Assembly: GCF_008042075.1 (NCBI RefSeq)
Contig: NZ_RDBN01000005.1
Coordinates: forward strand, 212,021-250,429
Length of the DNA: 38,409 nt
Reading direction: 5' to 3'
From: Streptomyces sp. UW30
GTDB taxonomy: Bacteria; Actinomycetota; Actinomycetes; Streptomycetales; Streptomycetaceae
Shown: positions 23,133-31,427 of the stretch, piece after piece
Layout of the letters: each line of letters starts with the position of its first letter
How positions within the stretch are numbered: the stretch's first letter is position 1
Translations under genes and position numbers: made by a program
The notes under the pieces: model-generated
Databases searched by the model: none
The model's input: the letters and a program-made list of their open reading frames with translations, nothing else
Told to the model about the DNA's origin: nothing

Positions 23133-24778
23133 CCTCCACCCTTCCCGCGGTGACCACTCCGAAGGTCCCCGCGCAGCGCCGGCCTGTCCCCATGGAGCGT
23201 TCGACCGGTCGAACGACCCCGCCGCTCCGCCTCCGCTCCTCCCGGCCCGACCTGATCCTGTGCGGTGTACTCCTCGTCGCGATCCTCGTCGTGCAGGGCT
23301 GGAACATCGCCGACTACCCGACCCTCAGCGACGACGAGGGCACCTACCTCGCCCAGGCCTGGGCCGTCCAGGAGGGCCGGGGCCTGGCCCACTACACGTA
23401 CTGGTACGACCACCCGCCGCTCGGCTGGATCCAGCTCGCCCTGCTGACCTGGATACCGGCCGCGCTCAGCCCCGAGTCGATGACCGTCGGCTCCATGCGC
23501 GCCGCGATGCTGGTCATCAGCGCCGCCAGCGCGGTCCTCGTCTATGTGATCGGGCGGCGGCTGTCACTGCCGCGCTGGGCGGCCGGGCTCGGCATGGTCC
23601 TGTTCGGGCTGTCGCCCCTGTCGGTCGTGCTCCAGCGGGAGATCTTCCTCGACAACCTCGCGGTGATGTGGACGTTGGTCGCCTTCGCGCTCGCCGCCTC
23701 CCCGAGCCGCCACCTCTGGCACCACTTCGGCGCCGGTATCGCGGCGGCCACGGCCGTGCTGACCAAGGAGACGATGCTCTTCGTCCTCCCCGCGGTCCTG
23801 ATCACCATGTGGCGGCACAGCCACCGCGACACCCGCAAGTTCGCCCTGACCGGCGCCGTCACCGCCTGCGCCCTGATCGGCCTCTCCTACCCCCTGTTCG
23901 CCCTGCTGAAGGGCGAGCTGATGCCGGGCAGCGGGCACGTCTCGCTGTGGGACGGCATCAAGTACCAGATGACCAGACCCGGTTCGGGCTTCATCCTCGA
24001 CCAGGGCTCCGGCTCCTGGGGCGTGCTCCAGTCGTGGCTCTACTACGACCGTGTCCTGATCGTCGGCGGCCTCGCGGGCGGCCTGCTCCTCCTGGTCACC
24101 TGGCGCTGGTCGGTCACCGCCCGTGCGCTGGCCGGACCGTCGTTCGCGGTGGTGATCCTCGCCCTGGTGGCCATGCGCCCGGGCGGCTACCTGCCCGCGA
24201 TGTACGTCATCCAGGCGCTGCCGTTCCTCGCCCTCGTCCTCGCCGGAGGCACGGCCTCCGTCGCCCACGCCGTACTGCGGCGATGGCACTCCGAGGCCGA
24301 GCACCGGTACCTGACCGGCGGACGGTACGCCCTCGCGGCCGTGCTCGCGATCGCCGCCGGCGCCTATGTCGTACCGAGCTGGTACGAGGGTGACCGCACC
24401 GCCGTCACCGCCGACGCCAACGCGCCCTACCAGGCGGCCTCGAAGTGGCTGTCCACCGAGGTGGCGGACCCGAAGGACACCCGCGTCCTCGTCGACGACG
24501 CGCTGTGGCTGGACCTGGTGCACGCCGGGTACAAGCCGGGGCTCGGCGTCATCTGGTTCTACAAGGCCGACCTCGACCCGGCCGTGACGAAGACGATGCC
24601 GCGCGGCTGGAAGGACCTCGACTACGTGGTCGCCTCGCCGACGGTGCGGCGGGACGCGGTCGATCTACCCAACGTCAAGGCGGCCATCGAGCACTCGAAG
24701 CCGGTCGCCGTCTTCGGCAGCGGCGAGGACCGCATCGAGATCCGCCAGATCCAGACAGCCTCCGGAGGCGTTCGATGA
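23129..24778 (+). CDS. GT39/ArnT-like polyprenyl-phosphate-sugar transferase
   Basis: This 549-aa integral membrane protein has about ten to eleven hydrophobic helices and the GT-C fold signature: the acidic motif YPTLSDDEGTY (Asp68, Asp69, Glu70) in the first outer loop, then YWYDHPPLGWIQLA, REIFLDNLAVMW and LTKETMLF. A soluble outer C-terminal domain begins near residue 420 (APYQAASKWLST). Enzymes of this class move a sugar from a polyprenyl-phosphate donor to a lipid, glycan or protein outside the membrane. GTG 23129 overlaps the GT2 stop as GTGA. The donor is expected to be made by the next gene. Confidence 0.9.
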   Translation: MTSTLPAVTTPKVPAQRRPVPMERSTGRTTPPLRLRSSRPDLILCGVLLVAILVVQGWNIADYPTLSDDEGTYLAQAWAVQEGRGLAHYTYWYDHPPLGWIQLALLTWIPAALSPESMTVGSMRAAMLVISAASAVLVYVIGRRLSLPRWAAGLGMVLFGLSPLSVVLQREIFLDNLAVMWTLVAFALAASPSRHLWHHFGAGIAAATAVLTKETMLFVLPAVLITMWRHSHRDTRKFALTGAVTACALIGLSYPLFALLKGELMPGSGHVSLWDGIKYQMTRPGSGFILDQGSGSWGVLQSWLYYDRVLIVGGLAGGLLLLVTWRWSVTARALAGPSFAVVILALVAMRPGGYLPAMYVIQALPFLALVLAGGTASVAHAVLRRWHSEAEHRYLTGGRYALAAVLAIAAGAYVVPSWYEGDRTAVTADANAPYQAASKWLSTEVADPKDTRVLVDDALWLDLVHAGYKPGLGVIWFYKADLDPAVTKTMPRGWKDLDYVVASPTVRRDAVDLPNVKAAIEHSKPVAVFGSGEDRIEIRQIQTASGGVR

Positions 24779-25965
24779 CTCACGAGTACACCGCCCCCGA
24801 GGAGCTCGGCGATCCGGCAGTGCAGGCCGCCGAGGTCGCCGAGCCGGGCGCCGTCACCATCGTCGTACCGACCTTCAACGAGTCGGCGAACGTACGGCAG
24901 TTGCTGCACCAGATCACCGAGTCGGTGCCGTCCCGGCTGCCCTGCGAGGTCGTCTTCGTGGACGACTCCACCGACGACACCCCGCAGGTCATCAGGGAGG
25001 CGGCCCAGGATTGCCCGTTCCCGGTCACCGTCATCCACCGGGACGAACCCGTCGGCGGGCTCGGCGGCGCGGTCGTCGAGGGCATGAAGGCGGCCGGCTC
25101 GGACTGGATCGTCGTCATGGACGGCGACTGCCAGCATCCGCCGTCCCTGGTGCCGGAGTTGGTGGCGACCGGCGAGCGCGCGAACGCCGGACTCGTCGTC
25201 GCCTCCCGGTACATCAAGGGCGGCAGCCGGGCCGGGCTCGCGGGCAGCTACCGGGTGGCCGTGTCGCGGGCGGCGACCTGGCTGACGAAGTCCCTCTTCC
25301 CGCGGCGGCTGCACGGCATCAGCGACCCGATGAGCGGCTTCTTCGCGATCCGGCGCAGCGACATCACCGCGGAGGCGCTGAAGCCGCTCGGCTACAAGAT
25401 CCTGCTGGAGCTGGCGGTCCGCAGCCGCCCGCGCGCGGTCACCGAGGTGCCGTTCGTGTTCCAGGAGCGGTTCGCGGGGGAGTCCAAGTCCACGGCCGCC
25501 GAGGGGCGGCGTTTCCTGCGGCACCTCGCCGGGCTGCGGACGGCCGACCCGCTGTCCCGGATGGTGGTGTTCGGGCTGATCGGGCTGACGGGCTTCGTAC
25601 CGAACCTGGGCGCGCTGTGGGCGATGACGCAGATGGGCCTGCACTATCTGCCCGCGGAGATCGTCGCCAACCAGTTCGGCGTGGCCTGGAACTTCCTGCT
25701 CATCGAGAAGTTGCTGTTCCGCGACCGGCGGCAGCACCGTCACTGGGCGGACCGGACCGTACGGTTCGCGCTGCTCGCCAACGCCGACCTGGTGCTGCGC
25801 ATCCCGCTGATCGCGCTGCTCGTCGGCCAGTTCGGGCTGGCCGTGCTGCCCGCCACGGCACTGGCCCTGGTCATCACCTTCGTCCTGCGCTTCGCCGGTA
25901 CCGAGGCGCTGGTCTATCTGCCGAGCCGCCGTATCGGTCGGCGGCCCGGGAGTCGCACCGCATAG
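24775..25965 (+). CDS. DPM1-like family 2 glycosyltransferase with GtrA domain
   Basis: This 396-aa bifunctional protein has a GT-A domain (about 26-260: TIVVPTFNESANV, VDDSTDDT, DGDCQHP with Asp116/Asp118, SDPMSGFFAIRR) that resembles polyprenyl-phosphate mannose/glucose synthases. Residues 265-385 form a four-helix GtrA-like membrane domain (MVVFGLIGLTGFVPNLGALW to FAGTEALVYL), thought to flip or present the lipid-linked sugar. ATG 24775 overlaps the previous TGA as ATGA, with GGAGG upstream. In the cassette it would supply the outward-facing sugar donor to the GT39-like enzyme. Confidence 0.93.
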   Translation: MTHEYTAPEELGDPAVQAAEVAEPGAVTIVVPTFNESANVRQLLHQITESVPSRLPCEVVFVDDSTDDTPQVIREAAQDCPFPVTVIHRDEPVGGLGGAVVEGMKAAGSDWIVVMDGDCQHPPSLVPELVATGERANAGLVVASRYIKGGSRAGLAGSYRVAVSRAATWLTKSLFPRRLHGISDPMSGFFAIRRSDITAEALKPLGYKILLELAVRSRPRAVTEVPFVFQERFAGESKSTAAEGRRFLRHLAGLRTADPLSRMVVFGLIGLTGFVPNLGALWAMTQMGLHYLPAEIVANQFGVAWNFLLIEKLLFRDRRQHRHWADRTVRFALLANADLVLRIPLIALLVGQFGLAVLPATALALVITFVLRFAGTEALVYLPSRRIGRRPGSRTA

Positions 25966-25974
25966 GAGAGCCGC

Positions 25975-28392
25975 ATGAACAAGCGCCTCGTCAACAGACA
26001 CCGAAGAAGGACCGCACTGGTCGGGGTGGGCGCCCTGACCGCCGGTCTCCTGCTCACCTCGCCCCAGTCCGCCTCCGCCGCCAACCTCATCAAGAACCCC
26101 GGCTTCGAGACCGCCGGCACCGACGACATGCCCTACTGCTGGAAGAAGTCCGGCTGGGGCGACAACGACTTCACCTTCGAGACGGTGGCCGACGCGCACT
26201 CCGGCGGCAAGGCCATGAAGGTCACGCTCACCCGCCGCGTCGACGGCGACCGCAAGGCGCTCATCACCGAGTCCGCCGAGTGCGCGCCGGTCGTCACGCC
26301 GGGCAAGCAGTACGACCTGGGGCTCTGGTACAAGTCGACCACCCCCGACACCTCGGTCACGCTGTTCCGGCACGACGCCACGGCGGGCTGGCAGTACTGG
26401 ACCGACCTCAAGACGCTGGAGATGGCGGGCAGTTGGACCGAGGCCACGGTCCGCACGCCCGAGGTTCCCGCGGGCACCGACCGGATCGCCTGGGGCGTCT
26501 CCGTCTACGGCACCGGTTCGGTCACCACCGACGACTACTCCATGGACCAGGTCGCCGAGCCCGTCCCCGACCCGGTGTGCACGGGCACCGCCGAGGAGTG
26601 CGCGAACGGCCGCTGGGACGTGCTGCCGACCCAGAACCCGGTCCGCTCCATGCACTCCGTCGTCCTCAACAACGGCAAGGTGCTGCTGATCGCCGGCTCC
26701 GGCAACAGCCAGGAGATGTTCGAGGCGGGCACGTTCACCAGCGCGGTCTACGACCCCGAGAACGGCACCTACAAGCAGATCCCCACGCCCAAGGACATGT
26801 TCTGCGCCGGGCACGTCCAGCTCGACGACGGGCGGGTGCTCGTGATGAGCGGCAACAAGGCGTATCCGGTGCCGGGCGGGCACGGCTACGAGGGGTACAA
26901 GGACTCGTACATCTTCGACCCGGTCACCGAGACGTACAGCAAGACCAACGACATGAACGACGGCCACTGGTACCCGTCGGCCACTGTCCTCGGCAACGGT
27001 GACGTCATCTCCTTCGGCGGCCTGAAGGAGGACTCGACCGGTTCGGTGACCGCCGAGCTGTGGTCGGACGCCGAGCAGAAGTGGCTGGAGCTCTGGAAGG
27101 TCAACCAGACCTGGTCGTACTGGGGCCTGTACCCGTCGATGATCCTGATGCAGGACGGCCGCCTCTTCTACTCCGGCAGCCACGTCTTCGGCAACAACAT
27201 CCCCGGCACGGGTTCGGCGGTCTACGACTACGACGCCAACACGGTCACCCAGATCCCGGGTCTGCAGAACAAGGACGAGCGTGACCAGTCCGCGAGCGTG
27301 CTGCTGCCCCCGGCCCAGGACCAGAAGGTCCTCACCATCGGCGGCGGCAACATCGACTCCAACCCGGACGCGAACCGCCTCACCGACGTCATCGACCTCA
27401 AGCAGCCGAGCCCGTCCTACGTCGCAGGACCGCCGCTCCCGCAGGGCACCGTCGACCTCGGAGGCGGCAAGGTCCCGCAGACCGGCAACCAGGGCAAGAT
27501 GTACGTCTCCGCGGTGCTCCTGCCCGACGGCAAGGTCCTGGAGACCGGCGGCGCGCTGCACAACCGGGCCGACCCGGTGTACGAGTCGTCGCTCTACGAC
27601 CCGGCGACGGGCACCTTCGACCCGGTGGCGGCGGACCCGGAGGAGCGCGGCTACCACTCCTCGGCGTTCCTGCTGCCCGACGGCCGGGTGATGGCGACCG
27701 GCGACAACCCGGGCAACGGGTCCTGGAACCACGACGTGTCGATCTACACCCCGCCCTATCTCCTCAAGGGCGAGCGCCCGACGATCACTTCGGTCATCGA
27801 CTCCGAGTGGACGTACGGCGACACGCAGCGGATCACCGTCGACCGGCCGATCGCCAAGGCCGAGCTGATCCGCCCGGCGGCGGTGACGCATTCGTCGGAC
27901 CCCAACCAGCGGTTCGTGGATCTTCCCCTGTCCGTCGAGGGCAACAACGTCGACCTGAACGTGACGAGCAACCCCAACCTGGCCCCGCCCGGCTGGTACA
28001 TGCTCTTCGCGGTGGACGCGAACGGCGTGCCGTCGGTCGCCAAGTGGGTCCACCTGCAAGGTCCTTCGGCCCTGAGCGCCACGGACTCCTCCGCGCACGT
28101 CCACGACTTCGCCGACAACCTCCAGGGCAAGGTCACGGGCCCCGGCAAGAAGCGCACGTCACAGAAGGTCAGCCCGACCGTCTCCGGCTGCGACCGCCAC
28201 TACGGCTCCGCCAACGTGTGCGTCCCGACGGACTTCCCGCCGACGGTGAAGCCGACGACGAAGTCCCGCTGCGACTGGCTGAAGAAGAACGACTACGGCC
28301 CTCTGAAGGTCAACGGCAGGGACGACCCGCTGCGGCTGGACACGAACAGGGACGCAATCGCCTGCGGGAAGGGTGATGTGACCCGGCGCTAG
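25975..28392 (+). CDS. Secreted copper-radical oxidase (galactose oxidase/GlxA-like) with CBM-like and excalibur-like domains
   Basis: This protein has 805 aa. Its parts, in order, are: a signal peptide (1-35, basic RHRRR then AGLLLTSPQSASA); a jelly-roll CBM-like domain (about 36-190, NLIKNPGFETAG start); a kelch beta-propeller; a DUF1929/early-set-type domain; and an excalibur-like tail (about 765-802, SRCDWLKKN...LDTNRDAIAC). All galactose-oxidase cofactor positions are present: Cys277 (DMFCAG) for the Tyr-Cys crosslink, Tyr333 (HWYPSA), Tyr560-His561 (RGYHSSA) and His639 (VTHSSDPNQR). It should oxidise a primary alcohol of a sugar or glycan to an aldehyde with H2O2 release. AGGAG precedes ATG 25975, 9 bp after the DPM1-like gene. 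Its stop shares CTAG with a convergent gene. Confidence 0.93.
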   Translation: MNKRLVNRHRRRTALVGVGALTAGLLLTSPQSASAANLIKNPGFETAGTDDMPYCWKKSGWGDNDFTFETVADAHSGGKAMKVTLTRRVDGDRKALITESAECAPVVTPGKQYDLGLWYKSTTPDTSVTLFRHDATAGWQYWTDLKTLEMAGSWTEATVRTPEVPAGTDRIAWGVSVYGTGSVTTDDYSMDQVAEPVPDPVCTGTAEECANGRWDVLPTQNPVRSMHSVVLNNGKVLLIAGSGNSQEMFEAGTFTSAVYDPENGTYKQIPTPKDMFCAGHVQLDDGRVLVMSGNKAYPVPGGHGYEGYKDSYIFDPVTETYSKTNDMNDGHWYPSATVLGNGDVISFGGLKEDSTGSVTAELWSDAEQKWLELWKVNQTWSYWGLYPSMILMQDGRLFYSGSHVFGNNIPGTGSAVYDYDANTVTQIPGLQNKDERDQSASVLLPPAQDQKVLTIGGGNIDSNPDANRLTDVIDLKQPSPSYVAGPPLPQGTVDLGGGKVPQTGNQGKMYVSAVLLPDGKVLETGGALHNRADPVYESSLYDPATGTFDPVAADPEERGYHSSAFLLPDGRVMATGDNPGNGSWNHDVSIYTPPYLLKGERPTITSVIDSEWTYGDTQRITVDRPIAKAELIRPAAVTHSSDPNQRFVDLPLSVEGNNVDLNVTSNPNLAPPGWYMLFAVDANGVPSVAKWVHLQGPSALSATDSSAHVHDFADNLQGKVTGPGKKRTSQKVSPTVSGCDRHYGSANVCVPTDFPPTVKPTTKSRCDWLKKNDYGPLKVNGRDDPLRLDTNRDAIACGKGDVTRR

Positions 28393-29117
28393 TTCCCGTA
28401 GTCCGCGAGGGCGCGCTCCACGATGGCCACCAGCTGCTCGTGGTGCGCGCCCTTCCAGTACGCGCGCCCGCACTGGGTGCACTGCGCGAAGACGTCGTAC
28501 GACCGCTGCGTCCCGCCCTGAAGCTGGTCCGCCACCTCTTCCTTCGTGGCCTCCTTGAGCAGGCCGTTGCAGGCGGTGCAGCGGGTCCAGGGACGCAGCT
28601 CGGGGCGGAACCGGTCGAGGATGTCGCGGAGTTGGTCCTCGGGGCGGGTGCTGTAGACATAGCCGCCGGCCCACAGCTCGCGCCGCCGCAGCAGCCCCCG
28701 GTCCCGGCTCAGCATGACCCGCTTCTCCGTGGCGGAGCGTGTCGCGAGCGCCGGGTCGCCGATGTCCGTCGACTCGTACGCCGTGTCCACGCCGAGCAGG
28801 CGCATCCGGCGGGCGAGGGTGCCGAGGTGGACGTCGAGCAGGAAGCGCAGGGGAGCGCCGGGCACCCGCTGGGGGCGTGCCACGGGCCGTACGGACACGG
28901 TCGCGCCCGCCGTCGGGATGTGCGACACCGGCATCTCGTGGCCGTCGGCGACGAGGGTGCCGACCTCGGTCAGCGGGACGCCGAGGGACTCGACGACATG
29001 GCCGAGGGTCGAGACACCGTCGGTGGTGACCTGGGCGGCACCGGCCTCGCGCCGTCCGTTGGGGAGGAACAGGCGCAGCTCGGGGGCGAACTCGACGTGG
29101 ATCGCGGGACCGTTCAC
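28389..29117 (-). CDS. Mut7-C RNase-domain protein with ubiquitin-like N-terminus
   Basis: This 242-aa protein has an N-terminal MoaD/ubiquitin-like beta-grasp (about 1-85, VEFAPELRLFLPNGRR to SVRPV), then a Mut7-C PIN-like domain with LDVHLGTLARRMRLLGVDTAY and VMLSRDRGLLRR acidic/basic residues. A zinc ribbon follows (RCTACNG and QCTQCGRAYWKGAHH). Such proteins are predicted RNases; activity has not been widely shown. The start is GTG 29117, without a good ribosome-binding site. It lies downstream of the TetR-MFS pair on the same strand. It ends in a 4-bp overlap with the oxidase gene, where the CTAG sequence provides both TAG stops. Confidence 0.9.
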   Translation of the reverse strand: MNGPAIHVEFAPELRLFLPNGRREAGAAQVTTDGVSTLGHVVESLGVPLTEVGTLVADGHEMPVSHIPTAGATVSVRPVARPQRVPGAPLRFLLDVHLGTLARRMRLLGVDTAYESTDIGDPALATRSATEKRVMLSRDRGLLRRRELWAGGYVYSTRPEDQLRDILDRFRPELRPWTRCTACNGLLKEATKEEVADQLQGGTQRSYDVFAQCTQCGRAYWKGAHHEQLVAIVERALADYGN

Positions 29118-29150
29118 CCGGTCAGGATGGCACGGCCCGGCGCTCGCGCC

Positions 29151-29789
29151 TCAGGTGTTTTTCGTGCGCAGGCCGTGCTCGATGACGTCCAGGGCGCGGT
29201 CGAGGAGGTCGCCCAGGTCGTCCCGGAAGTCGTTCTCGGCCCAGTACAGGGAGATCTCCGCGAGGCCGCCGATGAGGGACATCGTGAAGACCCGCGCCTC
29301 GAAGCTGTCCTGGGCCAGGCCGGTGCGCTCGGCGACGGCCTCGGAGAGCATGCGGCCGGTGACCGACATGCTCTCCAGCATCCGGGAGCGCACCGCGGGG
29401 ACCTGGACCAGCAGATGTGAGCGCAGCTTGATGGCCTCGGGTTCCTCCTCGGTCGCGGCGGTGATGGCCAGCCGCATGACGTACCGCAGGGACTGCATCC
29501 ACGGCTCGTCCGCCGGCCGCTTGCGCAGCTCGTCCAGCAGGATCGCGTCGTACTCGTCCGTGAGGACGATGTCCTCCTTGGTCGGGAAGTACCGGAAGAC
29601 CGTGGACGGCGACACCTCGGCGCGCTCGGCGATCTGCTCGATCGTGGTCGCGTCGTAGCCCTGCTCCTTGATCAGTGCGTACGTCGCGTCGCGGATCGCC
29701 GTCCGGGTCTTGATCTTCTTCCGTTCACGAAGCCCCAGCTGGGGACGGTCGGTCAGGGGAGAGCGGCGTGCGGGGGTCATGGGGCTCAT
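29151..29789 (-). CDS. TetR-family repressor of the adjacent MFS exporter
   Basis: This 212-aa protein has a TetR helix-turn-helix at about 25-65 (RTAIRDATYALIKEQGYDATTIEQIAERAEVSPSTVFRYFPTKEDIV) followed by an alpha-helical ligand domain. ATG 29789 overlaps the MFS stop as ATGA, which fixes the start; the longer frame to 31298 is a shadow of the MFS gene. It is therefore cotranscribed with the exporter it probably represses. The operator is likely the AGTAACT-N10-AGTTACT repeat in the operon promoter. The inducer is probably an exported toxic compound. Confidence 0.93.
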   Translation of the reverse strand: MSPMTPARRSPLTDRPQLGLRERKKIKTRTAIRDATYALIKEQGYDATTIEQIAERAEVSPSTVFRYFPTKEDIVLTDEYDAILLDELRKRPADEPWMQSLRYVMRLAITAATEEEPEAIKLRSHLLVQVPAVRSRMLESMSVTGRMLSEAVAERTGLAQDSFEARVFTMSLIGGLAEISLYWAENDFRDDLGDLLDRALDVIEHGLRTKNT

Positions 29790-31327
29790 TGTCGGGCATC
29801 GGCCCGCTCCGCAGCCATGTCCGGGGTCCCTGGGGCCTCCGCATCGGGCGTGCCCGGCAGGAACGCGGCGGCCAGCAGCGCGGCGACGAGCGCCGCGATG
29901 CCGCACACCAGCAGGGCGACGCCCATGCCATGGACGTAGGCGCTGTTCGCGGAGGCCGCGAGCTCGGCGGAGCCCGTCCGCTCGGCGACGATGTGCGCCG
30001 CGACCACGGACTCCCGGGCGGTGTCGGCGGCCTGCGCGGGCAGGCCGGTGACGTCGAGCCGGTCCTGGAAGGCACCAGAGAGCAGGCTGCCGAGCAGCGC
30101 GATACCGATCGCACCGCCGACCTGACGCATGGTCATCAGCAGCCCGGAGCCGCTGCCGGCGCGATCGCGGGGGAGCGTGCCCAGGGCGTTGCTCATGGCC
30201 GGCATGAGCGAGAAGCCGAAGCCGAGGCCGGTGAGGGAGAGCCACAGCGCGGTGAAGCCGTAGCCGGAGTCGACCGTCGTACGGCTGCCGAGGAACGCGG
30301 CGAAGGCCAGCACGACCAGGCCCGCGCTCACCGTGGCCCGCGCGCCGAACCGGGTGACGACCGGCGGGGCCGTCCGCGAGGCGACCAGGATGCCGCCCAT
30401 CATCGGCAGCAGCCGGATACCGGTGCCGAGGGCGTCGTGGCCGAGGACCGTCTGGAGGTACGGCGGCAGCACGAACAGCAGGCCGGTCAGGACGAACATC
30501 ACCATGGTCGCGGCGACGGTGTTGAAGAGGAAGCCGCGGTGGGCGAGCAGCGTCATGTCGAGCATGGGCCGCTCGACCCGGCGTTCGCGCAGCACCAGCG
30601 CGGCGATGAGGACGACCGAGGCTCCGAGCATGGCGAGGACCAGGGGGTCGCCCCAGCCACGGGTGGGCGCCTCGATGATCGCGTAGATCAGTGCGCCGAG
30701 GCCGGTCGCGGTGAGAGCGGTGGAGACGGTGTCGACCTTCGGGGAGGCGGGGTCCTTCGTCTCCGGGAGCAGGAAGACGCAGGCGGCGATGCCTATGGCG
30801 GCCATCGGGACGTTGACCAGGAAGACCGAGCCCCACCAGAAGTGGTTCAGCAGCCAGCCGCCGGTGATCGGGCCGAGCGGCAGGCCGAGCGCCGAGGCGG
30901 CGGAGATGATGCCGACGGCCTTGGTGCGCTCGTCGGGGCCGAAGAGCGAGGGCAGTACGGAGAGCGCGAGCGGGGTGACCAGGGCCGCTCCGACGCCCAT
31001 CACGGCACGCGCGGCGATCACCGCGTCCACGTCGCCGGCCAGTGCGCCGACCAGTGACCCGGCGAGGAAGATCCCGAGCCCGGTGATCAGCATCCGCCGT
31101 CGCCCGAAGCGGTCGCCGAGCAGGCCCGCGGGCAGCATCAGCGCCGCGAAGACGACGACGTAGGCGTCCGCCATCCACTGCTGCCGGCCGGTGCCGGCGC
31201 CGAGGTCGGCGGCCATCGTCGGCAGCGCCACGTTGAGGATCGTCATGTCGAAGCCGAGGGTCAGCATGCTGGCGACGAGCGCGGCCAGGGCCCACCAACG
31301 GCGAGGATCTGGAGTGACAGTTTCCAT
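29786..31327 (-). CDS. MFS drug exporter, DHA2/EmrB-QacA type (14 TM)
   Basis: This 513-aa transporter has fourteen hydrophobic helices. Family motifs are visible: the first-helix motif MTILNVALPTMAADLG, the loop 2-3 motif GLLGDRFGRRRML and the GPITGGWLL motif C of antiporters. It exchanges protons for drugs or endogenous antibiotics across the cytoplasmic membrane. ATG 31327 has no Shine-Dalgarno, and the promoter's -10 box ends only 10 nt upstream, so translation may be leaderless. It is first gene of an operon with tetR and possibly the Mut7-C gene. The insertion or acquisition history is unclear; base use looks normal. Confidence 0.95.
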   Translation of the reverse strand: METVTPDPRRWWALAALVASMLTLGFDMTILNVALPTMAADLGAGTGRQQWMADAYVVVFAALMLPAGLLGDRFGRRRMLITGLGIFLAGSLVGALAGDVDAVIAARAVMGVGAALVTPLALSVLPSLFGPDERTKAVGIISAASALGLPLGPITGGWLLNHFWWGSVFLVNVPMAAIGIAACVFLLPETKDPASPKVDTVSTALTATGLGALIYAIIEAPTRGWGDPLVLAMLGASVVLIAALVLRERRVERPMLDMTLLAHRGFLFNTVAATMVMFVLTGLLFVLPPYLQTVLGHDALGTGIRLLPMMGGILVASRTAPPVVTRFGARATVSAGLVVLAFAAFLGSRTTVDSGYGFTALWLSLTGLGFGFSLMPAMSNALGTLPRDRAGSGSGLLMTMRQVGGAIGIALLGSLLSGAFQDRLDVTGLPAQAADTARESVVAAHIVAERTGSAELAASANSAYVHGMGVALLVCGIAALVAALLAAAFLPGTPDAEAPGTPDMAAERADARQ

Positions 31328-31335
31328 GAAATGAG

Positions 31336-31364
31336 AGTAACTATCAAAAGGGAGTTACTGTCAA
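31336..31364 (-). promoter_or_regulatory. TetR operator overlapping the MFS-tetR promoter
   Basis: On the minus strand TTGACA (31364-31359), 15 nt, then TAGTTA (31343-31338). The perfect inverted repeat AGTAACT (31336-31342) and AGTTACT (31353-31359), 10-nt spacer, spans the -10 box and touches the -35. A bound TetR dimer would block the polymerase. The ATG at 31327 lies 10 nt after the -10, so any leader is very short. Confidence 0.8.
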
Positions 31365-31382
31365 TCTCATGGAGGTACGAAA

Positions 31383-31412
31383 AAGGGCCACGGCTCGGAA
31401 GCCGTGGCCCTT
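31383..31412 (-). terminator. Intrinsic terminator of the hemolysin III gene
   Basis: A perfect 12-bp stem, aagggccacggc (31383-31394) and gccgtggccctt (31401-31412), with a 6-nt loop. On the minus strand it is followed by TTT, giving a T5 run counting the stem end, a classic Rho-independent terminator 15 bp after the stop of the minus-strand gene. Confidence 0.9.
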
Positions 31413-31427
31413 GCTGTGCTGGAGCGG

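Noticed and set aside
24622..28104. Minus-strand open frame of 1160 codons
   Set aside because: It is a high-GC shadow of the glycan cassette and oxidase. Its residues are a low-complexity R/V/G/D mix with no domain, while the opposite strand has clear motifs.
29789..31298. Long 5' extension of the TetR frame
   Set aside because: The extra 500 codons are a frame shadow of the MFS gene, and the ATGA overlap fixes the TetR start at 29789.
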